Below are positions 36,575-43,830 of a stretch of 64,000 nucleotides of DNA, in pieces. The notes beneath the pieces are model-generated. The model saw only the letters and a program-made list of their open reading frames with translations, made no database searches and was not told the DNA's origin. How positions within the stretch are numbered: position 1 is the first letter of the stretch; each line of letters begins with the position of its first letter. The position numbers and the translations under genes are program-made. The stretch is taken from contig CAZPUS010000005.1 in the NCBI GenBank assembly GCA_964589825.1, positions 1 through 64,000 on the forward strand. Reading direction: 5' to 3'. This DNA comes from CAZPUS01 sp964589825 (GTDB taxonomy: Bacteria; Fibrobacterota; Chitinivibrionia; Chitinivibrionales; WJKA01).

Positions 36575-36913
36575 TCAATGATCGCATACGTTCTGGCCGG
36601 TGGAAAGCGTGCCGTCGAGATACTCCTGGATTGCCTTTTTTGCCTGTATGGGCGGGGCACCTACTTCGACTTTGATGCCAGCCTCGGTAAACAGATTCTG
36701 TGCCCGCATTCCCATTCCGCCGGCAATAACGATATCCGCTCCCTCACGTTTGAGCCACTGCGGGAGTACGCCGGGAGCATGAGCCGGAGGTGTTTTTGAG
36801 CTGAGAGAGGAAATCGTACGGGTATTCTGATCTACATCGGCAAAGATGAATTCGGCGCAGTGGCCGAAGTGCATGCAGACACTGCCGTTTTCAACAGGTA
36901 TGGCGATACGCAT
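36575..36913 (-). CDS. NifX/NifB-C-terminal type cofactor protein
   Basis: A 112-residue protein with the dinitrogenase iron-molybdenum cofactor domain: MRIAIPVENGSVCMHFGHCAEFIFADVD, then DIVIAGGMGMRAQNLFTEAGIKVEVGAP. Such proteins carry or insert metal-sulfur clusters. Cys13 and His15/His18 in SVCMHFGHC are likely ligands. It follows AAGGAG and lies 203 bases downstream of the Mrp gene. It is one of three NifX-type proteins in the cluster. Confidence 0.9.
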   Translation of the reverse strand: MRIAIPVENGSVCMHFGHCAEFIFADVDQNTRTISSLSSKTPPAHAPGVLPQWLKREGADIVIAGGMGMRAQNLFTEAGIKVEVGAPPIQAKKAIQEYLDGTLSTGQNVCDH

Positions 36914-37116
36914 TCGTACTCCTTGTTAATGGTGGTCAGGCATGAAAAAACACGTCTGTGTGAAATTTACTGCGTCTGTTCGTGCCTCCTGCAGCCGCAA
37001 AAAACACGTGGTAACTGAAAAAACGACCGGCATACTTCGTGAACACAATAGCAGGAGAATGTGCAATTTTTTAATACCCCCCTTCGGAAAAAACACATGA
37101 GCGCGCGGGGGGCGCG

Positions 37117-37935
37117 TTACATTTGTTGTTGCATAAGCGCATCAACGACTTGACTCATGTGTGTTTTTGCCTCGGCGGTACGGTCGCTTTGGGCGATGGT
37201 TTTGCCTTTATCCGCTTCGCTTCCCACGGCCGGATCGAACGGAAGTGAGCCAAGAAGCGGGATGTTGTAGCGCGAGGCGATACTGCTGCCGCCCCCGCGG
37301 CCGAACAATTCGATGTGTTCTCCGCAGTGAGGGCAGGTAAGTACACTCATATTTTCCACAATGCCGAGTACCGGTGCATCGAGCTTGCGGGCAAAGGTGA
37401 TCGCTTTGCGCACATCGAGTGTGGCAACTTCCTGCGGTGTGGTTACAATAACGACCCCGGCGATAGCCGAGAGAAACTGAAGCACCGAGAGCGGCTCGTC
37501 ACCGGTACCCGGAGGAGAATCTATACAGAGGTAATCGAGCTCTCCCCATTCGACCTGTGCAAGAAACTGCCTGATAAGATTCGCTTTTATCGGGCCCCTC
37601 CAGATAAGCGGCGCATCCTCCTGCTGCATCAATGCGGCGACAGATACGATTTTCATCCCAAAGGGGCCGGTCAAAGGGATAAGATTGTCCTCGCTACCCT
37701 CGATGCGATTCTTATCAATGCCGAGCATTTTTGTGTCACTGGGCCCGTGAAGGTCTGTGTCGAGAAGACCGACGCGCTTTCCCCGGCGTGCCATTTCCGC
37801 TGCCATGTTGACGGCAACGGTGCTTTTACCAACTCCGCCTTTGTTGCTCATAATGGCGATGATTTTTCCGACCGATTTCATCCGTTGTGTAATCTGTTGC
37901 TGTATTTGCTGTTGTTGCTGCTGCTGATCGTTCAT
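37117..37935 (-). CDS. Mrp/NBP35-type Fe-S carrier ATPase
   Basis: A 272-residue P-loop ATPase. The deviant Walker A NKGGVGKST is at residues 31-39, followed by DTDLHGPSDTKMLG, IDSPPGTGDEPLS and the C-terminal CPHCGEH that binds a bridging Fe-S cluster. An odd N-terminal Gln tract (nine of residues 4-15) precedes the domain. Mrp proteins transfer Fe-S clusters to target proteins. In Desulfovibrio an Mrp-type protein belongs to the ORP locus. Here it follows the double MinD gene by 51 bases. Confidence 0.93.
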   Translation of the reverse strand: MNDQQQQQQQIQQQITQRMKSVGKIIAIMSNKGGVGKSTVAVNMAAEMARRGKRVGLLDTDLHGPSDTKMLGIDKNRIEGSEDNLIPLTGPFGMKIVSVAALMQQEDAPLIWRGPIKANLIRQFLAQVEWGELDYLCIDSPPGTGDEPLSVLQFLSAIAGVVIVTTPQEVATLDVRKAITFARKLDAPVLGIVENMSVLTCPHCGEHIELFGRGGGSSIASRYNIPLLGSLPFDPAVGSEADKGKTIAQSDRTAEAKTHMSQVVDALMQQQM

Positions 37936-37986
37936 GAAAAAAATCTCTCCGCGGTGATGAATGTGTGTTATATCCGGTACAGACTG

Positions 37987-39855
37987 CTACATGTGTGTGG
38001 AGCAGGAATATACTTTTTTTCCGGATTCATTGAGTGCGGTGCACAGTTGTTGCCAGGCATGCCGAATGGCCTTTGTTGCTGCGGAATCGGTGTGTTCCAC
38101 AAGAATTTTCCCCGCGCTTAGCGCATCATTTACCGAGTGATCAAAGGGAATATATCCTATCACCTGCGCGCCTTCCTTTTCGGCGATTGTATCGATTCGG
38201 GAAGTTTGCTCTTCGTTAAGGTCCGCTTTGTTGATTATCACGAAGGCGGGAACTGCGAAGTGGGCGGCAAGCGTTAGTACGCGCTCCATATCATGAACTC
38301 CGGAGACTGTCGGTTCGGTGACGATAACCGCCGCATCCACTCCCGAAATAGAGGCGATAACCGGACAGCCGGTGCCGGGTGATCCGTCTGCAAGAAGATG
38401 CATATCCTCATTGCCGCGGGCCGTTTCGAGCGCGTATTCGCGAACCCGGGTGACGAGTTTGCCGGTATTTTCTTCCGCGATACCAAGGCGTGCGTGGGCA
38501 AAAGGGCCGTACTCCGAAAGGGAACCGTACCATTTTCCATTGCAGGCGGGGCTCAAAGAGATGGCATTATGAGGACATACATATGCGCACACCCCGCATC
38601 CCTCACACGCATGGTCATCAATATAATAGTAGCGGTTGCCATCGGGCTGCGCTTCAGCGAGATGGATTGCATTGAAATGGCAGTGTTGCGCACAGACGCC
38701 GCAATCGTGACAGGATTCATAATCGATTGTTGCGTCACTGCCCCCGTAAAAATCGTATTCGTCATATATCCGGGGGTTAAGCAGAAGGTGAAGATCGGCT
38801 GCATCGACATCCACATCGGCAACGGTGGTGCTGGAGGCGAGTGAGGCAAAACATGCGGCGATAGTCGTTTTTCCCGCTCCGCCTTTACCACTGATAATCG
38901 TTACCTCGGTCACATTTTCTGACGGTGTCTTTGAAGGATGGGGTTTTTGGGCGGCCTTGTCTTTATAAAATTGTTCAATAACGGGAGTGGGTGGGGGGGT
39001 AGTGCCGATAAGCTGGGTGGCATTGCGGTGTATATCGAGGATTCGGTCACGAAGAGCCGGGTACGAATCGCCGATAATTTCACCGCGCGAATAGGCCTGT
39101 GCGTATTCTTTTCGAAACGGAATTGTGCCGATAATCGGAATCCCGGCTGACTCAGCATATTCCCGGATAATAGTATCGCTGCCATCGGAGCGGTTAACTA
39201 CTATGCCGGTGGGGATACCCAGCGAGAGTACCAGTCCGGCGGCAAATTTCAGATCATTGAGTCCGAACGGGGTCGGTTCGGTTACCAGGATAACAACATC
39301 CGAGCCCTGGACAGCCTCCACCACAGGACATGCGGTGCCGGGTGCCGCATCAATTATGTTAACATAATCATAATTGAGATGGCAGTGTTTTTTTACGCTT
39401 CGTACCACGTTGGGTGCAAGAGCTTCTCCGACCTTAAGCTCCCCGCTTACAAAATCGAACGGCTCACCGGGTATCCGGGTATGAACAGTTCCGATATGGT
39501 ACGACGTCTCGTTAATGGCTCCTTCGGGGCATACAAGTGAACACATGCCGCAGGAGTGGCACAGCTCGTTGAAAAAAAGCAAGTTCCCCTTGACAACAGC
39601 AATTGCGTTGTATCCGCATTTTTCTGCACATTTGCCGCAAGCGGTACACTTCGTGTGGTCGAATACCGGCTTGGGGGCGCTTACTTCGTGTTCGCTGGTA
39701 TAATCGGGCCGGACAAATAGGTGGTCGTTGGGTTCTTCCACATCACAGTCCAGAAGACGGACGTTACTGTTGCTGGTGCTCAATGCAGCGGCCATGTTGA
39801 CCGCGAGTGTCGATTTTCCCGTTCCTCCCTTTCCGCTGGCAATCGTAATAATCAT
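37987..39855 (-). CDS. Tandem MinD-family ATPases with inserted ferredoxin domains, fused in one chain
   Basis: A 622-residue protein made of two homologous halves. Half 1 (1-290) has ASGKGGTGKST, ferredoxin motifs CTACGKCAEKC and CHSCGMCSLVCPEG, and DAAPGTACP. A Pro/Lys linker (290-312) follows. Half 2 (313-610) has ISGKGGAGKTT, CHDCGVCAQHC and CEGCGVCAYVCPH, and DGSPGTGCP. Each half is a complete ATPase with two 4Fe-4S sites. In other bacteria, including the ORP3/ORP4 pair of Desulfovibrio, the halves are separate adjacent genes. It probably drives metal-cluster assembly with the NifX-type proteins. The start overlaps the upstream RG-rich gene by ATGA. Confidence 0.93.
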   Translation of the reverse strand: MIITIASGKGGTGKSTLAVNMAAALSTSNSNVRLLDCDVEEPNDHLFVRPDYTSEHEVSAPKPVFDHTKCTACGKCAEKCGYNAIAVVKGNLLFFNELCHSCGMCSLVCPEGAINETSYHIGTVHTRIPGEPFDFVSGELKVGEALAPNVVRSVKKHCHLNYDYVNIIDAAPGTACPVVEAVQGSDVVILVTEPTPFGLNDLKFAAGLVLSLGIPTGIVVNRSDGSDTIIREYAESAGIPIIGTIPFRKEYAQAYSRGEIIGDSYPALRDRILDIHRNATQLIGTTPPPTPVIEQFYKDKAAQKPHPSKTPSENVTEVTIISGKGGAGKTTIAACFASLASSTTVADVDVDAADLHLLLNPRIYDEYDFYGGSDATIDYESCHDCGVCAQHCHFNAIHLAEAQPDGNRYYYIDDHACEGCGVCAYVCPHNAISLSPACNGKWYGSLSEYGPFAHARLGIAEENTGKLVTRVREYALETARGNEDMHLLADGSPGTGCPVIASISGVDAAVIVTEPTVSGVHDMERVLTLAAHFAVPAFVIINKADLNEEQTSRIDTIAEKEGAQVIGYIPFDHSVNDALSAGKILVEHTDSAATKAIRHAWQQLCTALNESGKKVYSCSTHM

Positions 39856-40208
39856 ACGGCATCTCCTCTATCTGAATCATTGTGTGAGCCATTCTGTGGC
39901 GTTTCCATGGGGTACGTGTTATCACGGGATTGAGTATCGATTTCCTCGAATGAAGTGCCGGCAATACGTCCGTACTTGTTTCCGGAACCGATCGAACGGG
40001 CATCGCGCCAGTTAAGCAGGGCGGTGCGGATAAAGCCCTCTGGCCGCATAAGGTCACGCAACAGTGCACCGCAGGCGGGAACGGCCACACTTAAGAATAT
40101 GTTGCGTCCCCGTCTTCTTCCTCGTCCCGGACCCGGGCTCCGACCCGCATTCTCTCTCATTCCCCTGCGGCACATCCTGTTGAAAAAGTTCGTGTTATTT
40201 CGTGGCAT
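39852..40208 (-). CDS. RG-rich small protein of the NifX/MinD operon
   Basis: A 118-residue protein. ATG at 40208 follows AAGGAG by 9 bases; an in-frame start at 40229 is upstream of that site and is rejected. The first 35 residues are Arg/Gly-rich (RRGMRENAGRSPGPGRGRRR), the middle is more hydrophobic (FLSVAVPACGALLRDLM), and the tail is polar and acidic. It may be a diverged DUF5320 relative, since both begin MPR and sit in the same cluster, but no firm family match is visible. The stop overlaps the MinD start, which supports it being a real gene. Confidence 0.55.
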   Translation of the reverse strand: MPRNNTNFFNRMCRRGMRENAGRSPGPGRGRRRGRNIFLSVAVPACGALLRDLMRPEGFIRTALLNWRDARSIGSGNKYGRIAGTSFEEIDTQSRDNTYPMETPQNGSHNDSDRGDAV

Positions 40209-40367
40209 AACGGGCTTCTCCTTTATCATGAGTTACGCAATAGTTTTGTGATACACGTCGGCACACAGCTGCTGACGGATACTTTGCACAGGGATGGGTA
40301 ATGCGGTGGTTCGGTTTGCAGAGGTGTTTTTTGTGGTTTCCATCTGCTCAGTGTACTCGGCAAGCGG

Positions 40368-40658
40368 CTAATCGGCAGTGGTATCGGCTCCGAGGTAAGA
40401 GCCGTCCGGCAGCATGGTGTCAGAATGCGGCCGATTGTTTTCTTCCATGCGAAAGCGCTCGCATTGGCTCCAGTTGCCGTAGCAGTAATGGGTGATCCAG
40501 TGCCGTGCGATCAAACCCGAATCATAGATGCGTTTAACCGGACAGAGACGGTACCACTTGCACTCACGTTGCTGTGTCATATACGGTGCCCAGAAATGCT
40601 GACGTCGCGGTTTGTCACGATCGAATCGCTTACCGGGTTCCGTAGTGACTTCCGACAT
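40368..40658 (-). CDS. Small conserved-looking cysteine protein
   Basis: A 96-residue protein. ATG at 40658 is 4 bases after AAGG and overlaps the preceding NifX-type gene by 29 bases. Four cysteines are grouped as two pairs, ECKWYRLCPVKRIYDSGL and HYCYGNWSQCERFRMEE, followed by PHSDTMLPDGSYLG. The regular CxxxxxC spacing and aromatic context suggest an Fe-S or other metal site. It resembles small Cys proteins encoded in NifX/MinD clusters of anaerobes, sometimes mislabelled as uracil-DNA glycosylase. Function unknown. Confidence 0.7.
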   Translation of the reverse strand: MSEVTTEPGKRFDRDKPRRQHFWAPYMTQQRECKWYRLCPVKRIYDSGLIARHWITHYCYGNWSQCERFRMEENNRPHSDTMLPDGSYLGADTTAD

Positions 40659-40995
40659 TCGCCTTGTCGGAAGTCTGAAGAGAGCCGCTTTTATATTGCC
40701 CGATGGCTTCGCGCACACTGCCGTGGGCACCGGTAAATACTTTTATCGATGCGGCCTCGCAAACACGGAAGGCGTTCGGGCCGCAGTTGCCGGTAATAAC
40801 CGCGTCGCAGCCCTTGTCTGCAATGAATTGAGCGGAAGCGATTCCCGCACCTCCACCCTGACGGGCATTATCGTTGGCTGCCGTGTCATAGCTCATATCG
40901 TCCGGGTTAACGAGTACAAAAAAACTGCATCTGCCAAATCGCGAATCAATTGGGCTTTCAAGAGAATCTCCCTGTGCGGTCACTGCAATTATCAT
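40630..40995 (-). CDS. NifX/NifB-C-terminal type cofactor protein (ORP-like)
   Basis: A 121-residue protein with the full NifX-type domain: MIIAVTAQGDSLESPIDSRFGRCSFFVLVN, then GCDAVITGNCGPNAFRVCEAASIKVFTG. The RFGRC and GNCGPNAF segments match the group that includes the orange protein (ORP), which binds a Mo-Cu sulfide cluster. Of the three NifX-type proteins here it is the best ORP candidate. It is flanked by DUF5320 and the small Cys protein. Confidence 0.9.
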   Translation of the reverse strand: MIIAVTAQGDSLESPIDSRFGRCSFFVLVNPDDMSYDTAANDNARQGGGAGIASAQFIADKGCDAVITGNCGPNAFRVCEAASIKVFTGAHGSVREAIGQYKSGSLQTSDKANVGSHYGTR

Positions 40996-41093
40996 GACTG
41001 TCTCCCTGTCGTCATTGTTCGTTGTCTTTAGAAAAAATGACGTCCGGGAAGAACGAGCATGTCTTCCGCGGACGTCGCGCGCAGCTACGTGGG

Positions 41094-41471
41094 TTACTTT
41101 TGCTTTGAGCTCTCTTTTTCCAGTTCACTGATGCGTGAGTGTACCTGATCGAGACCGTTCTGGAATTGTTCGGCCTGTGCTTTGAGCATGTCGAGTTCCT
41201 GCTCTTTCGATGGTTGTGCGGGATATACAGGCTGGGATACCGGTGGCTGCCCCCAGGCCTGATATCCTGTTGCAGCTCTTTGCCATCCGGGCATTCCGGT
41301 CGCATAAAACTGATTGCGAAATCCTCTTCCTCGACCGGCCCAGCCGAATCCAACGCCGCGTCCGGCCACAGGGTTTGCGTAGCCGGGGGTTGAGAATCCG
41401 GCACAATATCCGGCTGCTCTTCCGCTCATGGGACCCATTCCGGCGGGTCCTGTTCCATTTCCTCGTGGCAT
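41094..41471 (-). CDS. DUF5320 family protein
   Basis: A 125-residue protein with the typical N-terminus MPRGNGTGPAGMGPMSGRAA, a Gly/Arg/Phe-rich middle (GRGVGFGWAGRGRGFRNQF) and a C-terminal coiled coil (LDMLKAQAEQFQNGLDQVHSRISELEKE). DUF5320 proteins occur almost only beside NifX, MinD and Mrp genes in anaerobes; their role is unknown. It follows the first NifX-type gene by 28 bases and has an AGGAGG site. Confidence 0.9.
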   Translation of the reverse strand: MPRGNGTGPAGMGPMSGRAAGYCAGFSTPGYANPVAGRGVGFGWAGRGRGFRNQFYATGMPGWQRAATGYQAWGQPPVSQPVYPAQPSKEQELDMLKAQAEQFQNGLDQVHSRISELEKESSKQK

Positions 41472-41499
41472 ATGCTACCTCCTTTGGGTTAATGTTTTT

Positions 41500-41952
41500 T
41501 TATTTCCAATCCTGACGTCGTCTTCTGCCGCGTCCGCCGCCTCGCGGCTGCATGCGATTTCCCCCGCAATATTTGTGTTTTCTTCGGCCGCGGCCCGGTA
41601 AAAGGTAGCAGCCCGATTCGAGGGAACCGTTCAGATACGCCTGCACCACCTCCTCGGTTGCACCGGTGATACCCTGAATCACGGTAACGCCGAAATGGTG
41701 CAGCATAATTGCGCAGGCATGCGAGATTCCTCCGCCTATAAGCACATCGACATTCCATTCCCTTATGCGGTTTACACGAATCGGAAGAAACCGCTGCGAA
41801 AAATCTTTTTGTTCCGAATGAATTGTCATGCCGGCCGAAACCGTCACTATGGTAATGCATGTGGCAAAATCGACAGCCGGTGCAACCATGTGATCTTCAT
41901 TTTCCGCCACCGCAATCCGTTGTGAGGGCGCTGCTGCCGGTGAGCTGTTCAT
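41500..41952 (-). CDS. NifX-type protein with RG-rich C-terminal tail
   Basis: A 150-residue protein. The NifX-type fold includes RIAVAENEDHMVAPAVDFATCITIV and DVLIGGGISHACAIMLHHFGVTVIQG. The last 35 residues are basic and Gly-rich with one Cys (GRGRRKHKYCGG, RGGGRGRRRRQDWK), unlike other family members. The frame is open to 41991, but the start is set at 41952 because a -24/-12 promoter at 41986-42003 would otherwise lie inside the gene, and AAGGAA is 7 bases before this ATG. It is the first gene of the operon. Confidence 0.85.
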   Translation of the reverse strand: MNSSPAAAPSQRIAVAENEDHMVAPAVDFATCITIVTVSAGMTIHSEQKDFSQRFLPIRVNRIREWNVDVLIGGGISHACAIMLHHFGVTVIQGITGATEEVVQAYLNGSLESGCYLLPGRGRRKHKYCGGNRMQPRGGGRGRRRRQDWK

Positions 41953-41985
41953 ACACAAATTCCTTATTATTTCATACATGAGTAT

Positions 41986-42003
41986 ATGCACAAACTATGC
42001 CAA
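41986..42003 (-). promoter_or_regulatory. Sigma-54 (-24/-12) promoter of the NifX/MinD operon
   Basis: On the minus strand the sequence TTGGCATAGTTTGTGCAT has GG and GC separated by exactly ten bases, matching the consensus TTGGCACG-N4-TTGCA at most positions. Transcription would begin near 41976, leaving a leader of about 24 bases with its ribosome-binding site. A sigma-54 activator gene lies divergently 280 bases away. Confidence 0.75.
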
Positions 42004-42041
42004 TACAATCAAAAAGAGGCAAAAAAACATAACAACAATAA

Positions 42042-42054
42042 TATCAACGACATG
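42042..42054. promoter_or_regulatory. Possible IHF-type bending site
   Basis: TATCAACGACATG matches WATCAA-N4-TTR with one mismatch and lies within an A-tract-rich stretch between the sigma-54 promoter and the upstream dyads, where IHF usually bends DNA. Confidence 0.35.
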
Positions 42055-42111
42055 AAAAAACGGTGCGTGTAGGCGAAATGGCACCGCCCATGTAAAGCAC
42101 GACACACCTGC

Positions 42112-42159
42112 GATGCGCAAATGCAACACCGGGCCGCTTTGACGATGCGTGGTTGCATC
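42112..42159. promoter_or_regulatory. Two dyad sites, probable upstream activator sequences
   Basis: GATGC-N6-GCAAC (42112-42127) and GATGC-N6-GCATC (42144-42159) are dyad symmetric, the second perfectly, and 32 bases apart, about three helical turns. They lie 109-156 bases upstream of the -24 element of the sigma-54 promoter, the normal distance for an NtrC-type activator. The divergent PAS/AAA+ protein is the obvious binder. Confidence 0.6.
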
Positions 42160-42215
42160 ACATGTGAGGAAAATAATATTTTGTATTACCTGAACTGAGC
42201 GTATTTGTGTACGAA

Positions 42216-42240
42216 ATCTGCTGCCATCTGCTCAGATCTG
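42216..42240. repeat. Three ATCTG repeats at exact 10-base spacing
   Basis: ATCTG occurs at 42216-42220, 42226-42230 and 42236-42240, each followed by xT, about 45-70 bases before the sigma-54 activator start codon. Helical phasing suggests a protein-binding array, perhaps for autoregulation; chance cannot be excluded. Confidence 0.35.
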
Positions 42241-42283
42241 GTAACCATTATGTCAATACTACACCCGCTGGTGTGAAAAAATC

Positions 42284-43639
42284 ATGACAACCTCAAAGCA
42301 TTTTATCGAACTGCTGTGCGATTCCCTCCCAGAGGGGGTGTTTGCAGTTGACAGCAAAAAACATATCGTCTTTTTTAACCGCAGTGCGGAGCGCATTACC
42401 GGTGTGAAGCGAAAGGATGCAGTAGGTCGATTCTGCTGGGAGGTGTTGCGTGCGGAATGCTGCAGTACGAATTGTCCTCTTATGAAGACACTCGAGACAG
42501 GCGAATCTTTTTTCGAGCATGTAGTCAGAATGATCGCTTCAGACGGGACGAGTGTTCCCATTTCAATCGCTACCAGCCTGTTCAGGGACGCAGCATCTGG
42601 TACGACCTATGCAATAGAAAGCTTTCGCGATCAGTCTGACGAATACTCACCCGGTGCGCACTATCTTTACAAACATACAAGTAACAATATTGTAAGCATA
42701 AGCCCTTCGATGCAGAAGATATTCGACATTCTTCCCATGGTGGCGCAAAGCAACAGTACGGTCCTGATAGAGGGCGAGACCGGTACCGGCAAGGAGCTTT
42801 TCGCACGGGCGATACACGATTTGAGCAATCGTCATCGCGCCTCGTTTATTGCGCTCAACTGCGGGGCTCTTCCCGACAATCTGCTCGAATCGGAGCTTTT
42901 TGGCTACAAGGCGGGGGCGTTTACCGATGCGAAAAAGGACAAACCCGGCCGGTTGGCGGCGGCATCCGAGGGCACCCTCTTTCTGGATGAGGTGGGTGAA
43001 ATGTCGCTTCCCATGCAGGTTAAGCTTCTGCGAGTACTCCAGGAGCGCACCTATGAGCCGCTCGGTGGGGTTAGCTCATGCAGAACGGATGCCCGTGTAA
43101 TTGCCGCAACCAATAAAAATCTGAAGCATGAGGTATCACAGGGCACATTCAGAAGCGACCTTTTTTATCGTCTCGATGTAATTCATATCGAGGTGCCGTC
43201 CTTACGAGAACGACCGGAAGATATTCCGGTACTGGCAGATTATTTTCTTTCGCGTATCAGACATCAGCAGCATAAAAAGGTAAAATCGATCAGGTCCGAT
43301 GCGATGCGCATGCTGCAGCAGTACTCATACCCCGGAAATGTGCGTGAGCTCGAAAATATTATCGAGCATGCGGTGGTGATGTGCAACAGCGATCGTATCG
43401 AGCCGTCACATCTGCCCCGGCGGGTGAGTACGTATTCTCCCGAAGCCGGACAGCAATCTCCGCCCGGGGACACAAAAGAGAACCATCCGGGAGATCTGGG
43501 ACAACTCGAAGCGGCATTTATTACGAACGTGCTGCAGGAGTGCAACTGGAATCGTACGGCTGCCGCTAAAAAGCTGGGTATGCACAGAACATCGTTGTAT
43601 AGAAAAATGAGAGCCCTTGGTATCGGGGGCGGAAAATAA
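42284..43639 (+). CDS. PAS-domain sigma-54 dependent transcriptional activator
   Basis: A 451-residue activator. An N-terminal PAS domain (8-125; LPEGVFAVDSKKHIVFFNRSAERITG) contains a cysteine cluster (RAECCSTNCPL near residue 60), as in redox- or metal-responsive activators. The AAA+ domain has GETGTGKE, the sigma-54 contact loop GAFTDA in place of GAFTGA, and TLFLDEVGEM. A Fis-type helix-turn-helix ends the protein (NRTAAAKKLGMHRTSLYRKM). There is no receiver domain, so it senses directly. It is divergent from the NifX/MinD operon, as DVU2106 is at the Desulfovibrio ORP locus. A terminator follows at 43643. Confidence 0.92.
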   Translation: MTTSKHFIELLCDSLPEGVFAVDSKKHIVFFNRSAERITGVKRKDAVGRFCWEVLRAECCSTNCPLMKTLETGESFFEHVVRMIASDGTSVPISIATSLFRDAASGTTYAIESFRDQSDEYSPGAHYLYKHTSNNIVSISPSMQKIFDILPMVAQSNSTVLIEGETGTGKELFARAIHDLSNRHRASFIALNCGALPDNLLESELFGYKAGAFTDAKKDKPGRLAAASEGTLFLDEVGEMSLPMQVKLLRVLQERTYEPLGGVSSCRTDARVIAATNKNLKHEVSQGTFRSDLFYRLDVIHIEVPSLRERPEDIPVLADYFLSRIRHQQHKKVKSIRSDAMRMLQQYSYPGNVRELENIIEHAVVMCNSDRIEPSHLPRRVSTYSPEAGQQSPPGDTKENHPGDLGQLEAAFITNVLQECNWNRTAAAKKLGMHRTSLYRKMRALGIGGGK

Positions 43640-43642
43640 CGC

Positions 43643-43672
43643 TGCAAACGGAGAAAACCGGTTGCATTTTTT
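43643..43672 (+). terminator. Rho-independent terminator of the sigma-54 activator gene
   Basis: TGCAAACGG, a 6-base loop and CCGGTTGCA form a 9-base stem with one mismatch, followed by six T residues. Confidence 0.8.
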
Positions 43673-43830
43673 CCTGTTTCGCAGTATAATTGTACTATCC
43701 CGTGTCCATGTCCGAGCCTGTATATAAAGGGATACCGTGTTACAGCACGGGATAGTGCGTTGTAGTACGTGGTAGTGCTCCCTGATGAGTTTTTACATAA
43801 ATAGCGGGAAATGAGCGCCGGGAAATTAGG

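Noticed and set aside
37101..37116. GC-rich hairpin just past the Mrp stop as a terminator
   Set aside because: The stem is only five pairs with a G-rich loop, and the T run is displaced by about seven bases; it is also inside an operon-like series.
37315..38121. Open frame of 268 codons across the Mrp and MinD genes on the opposite strand
   Set aside because: It spans two real genes and their gap in antisense, with no recognisable motif.
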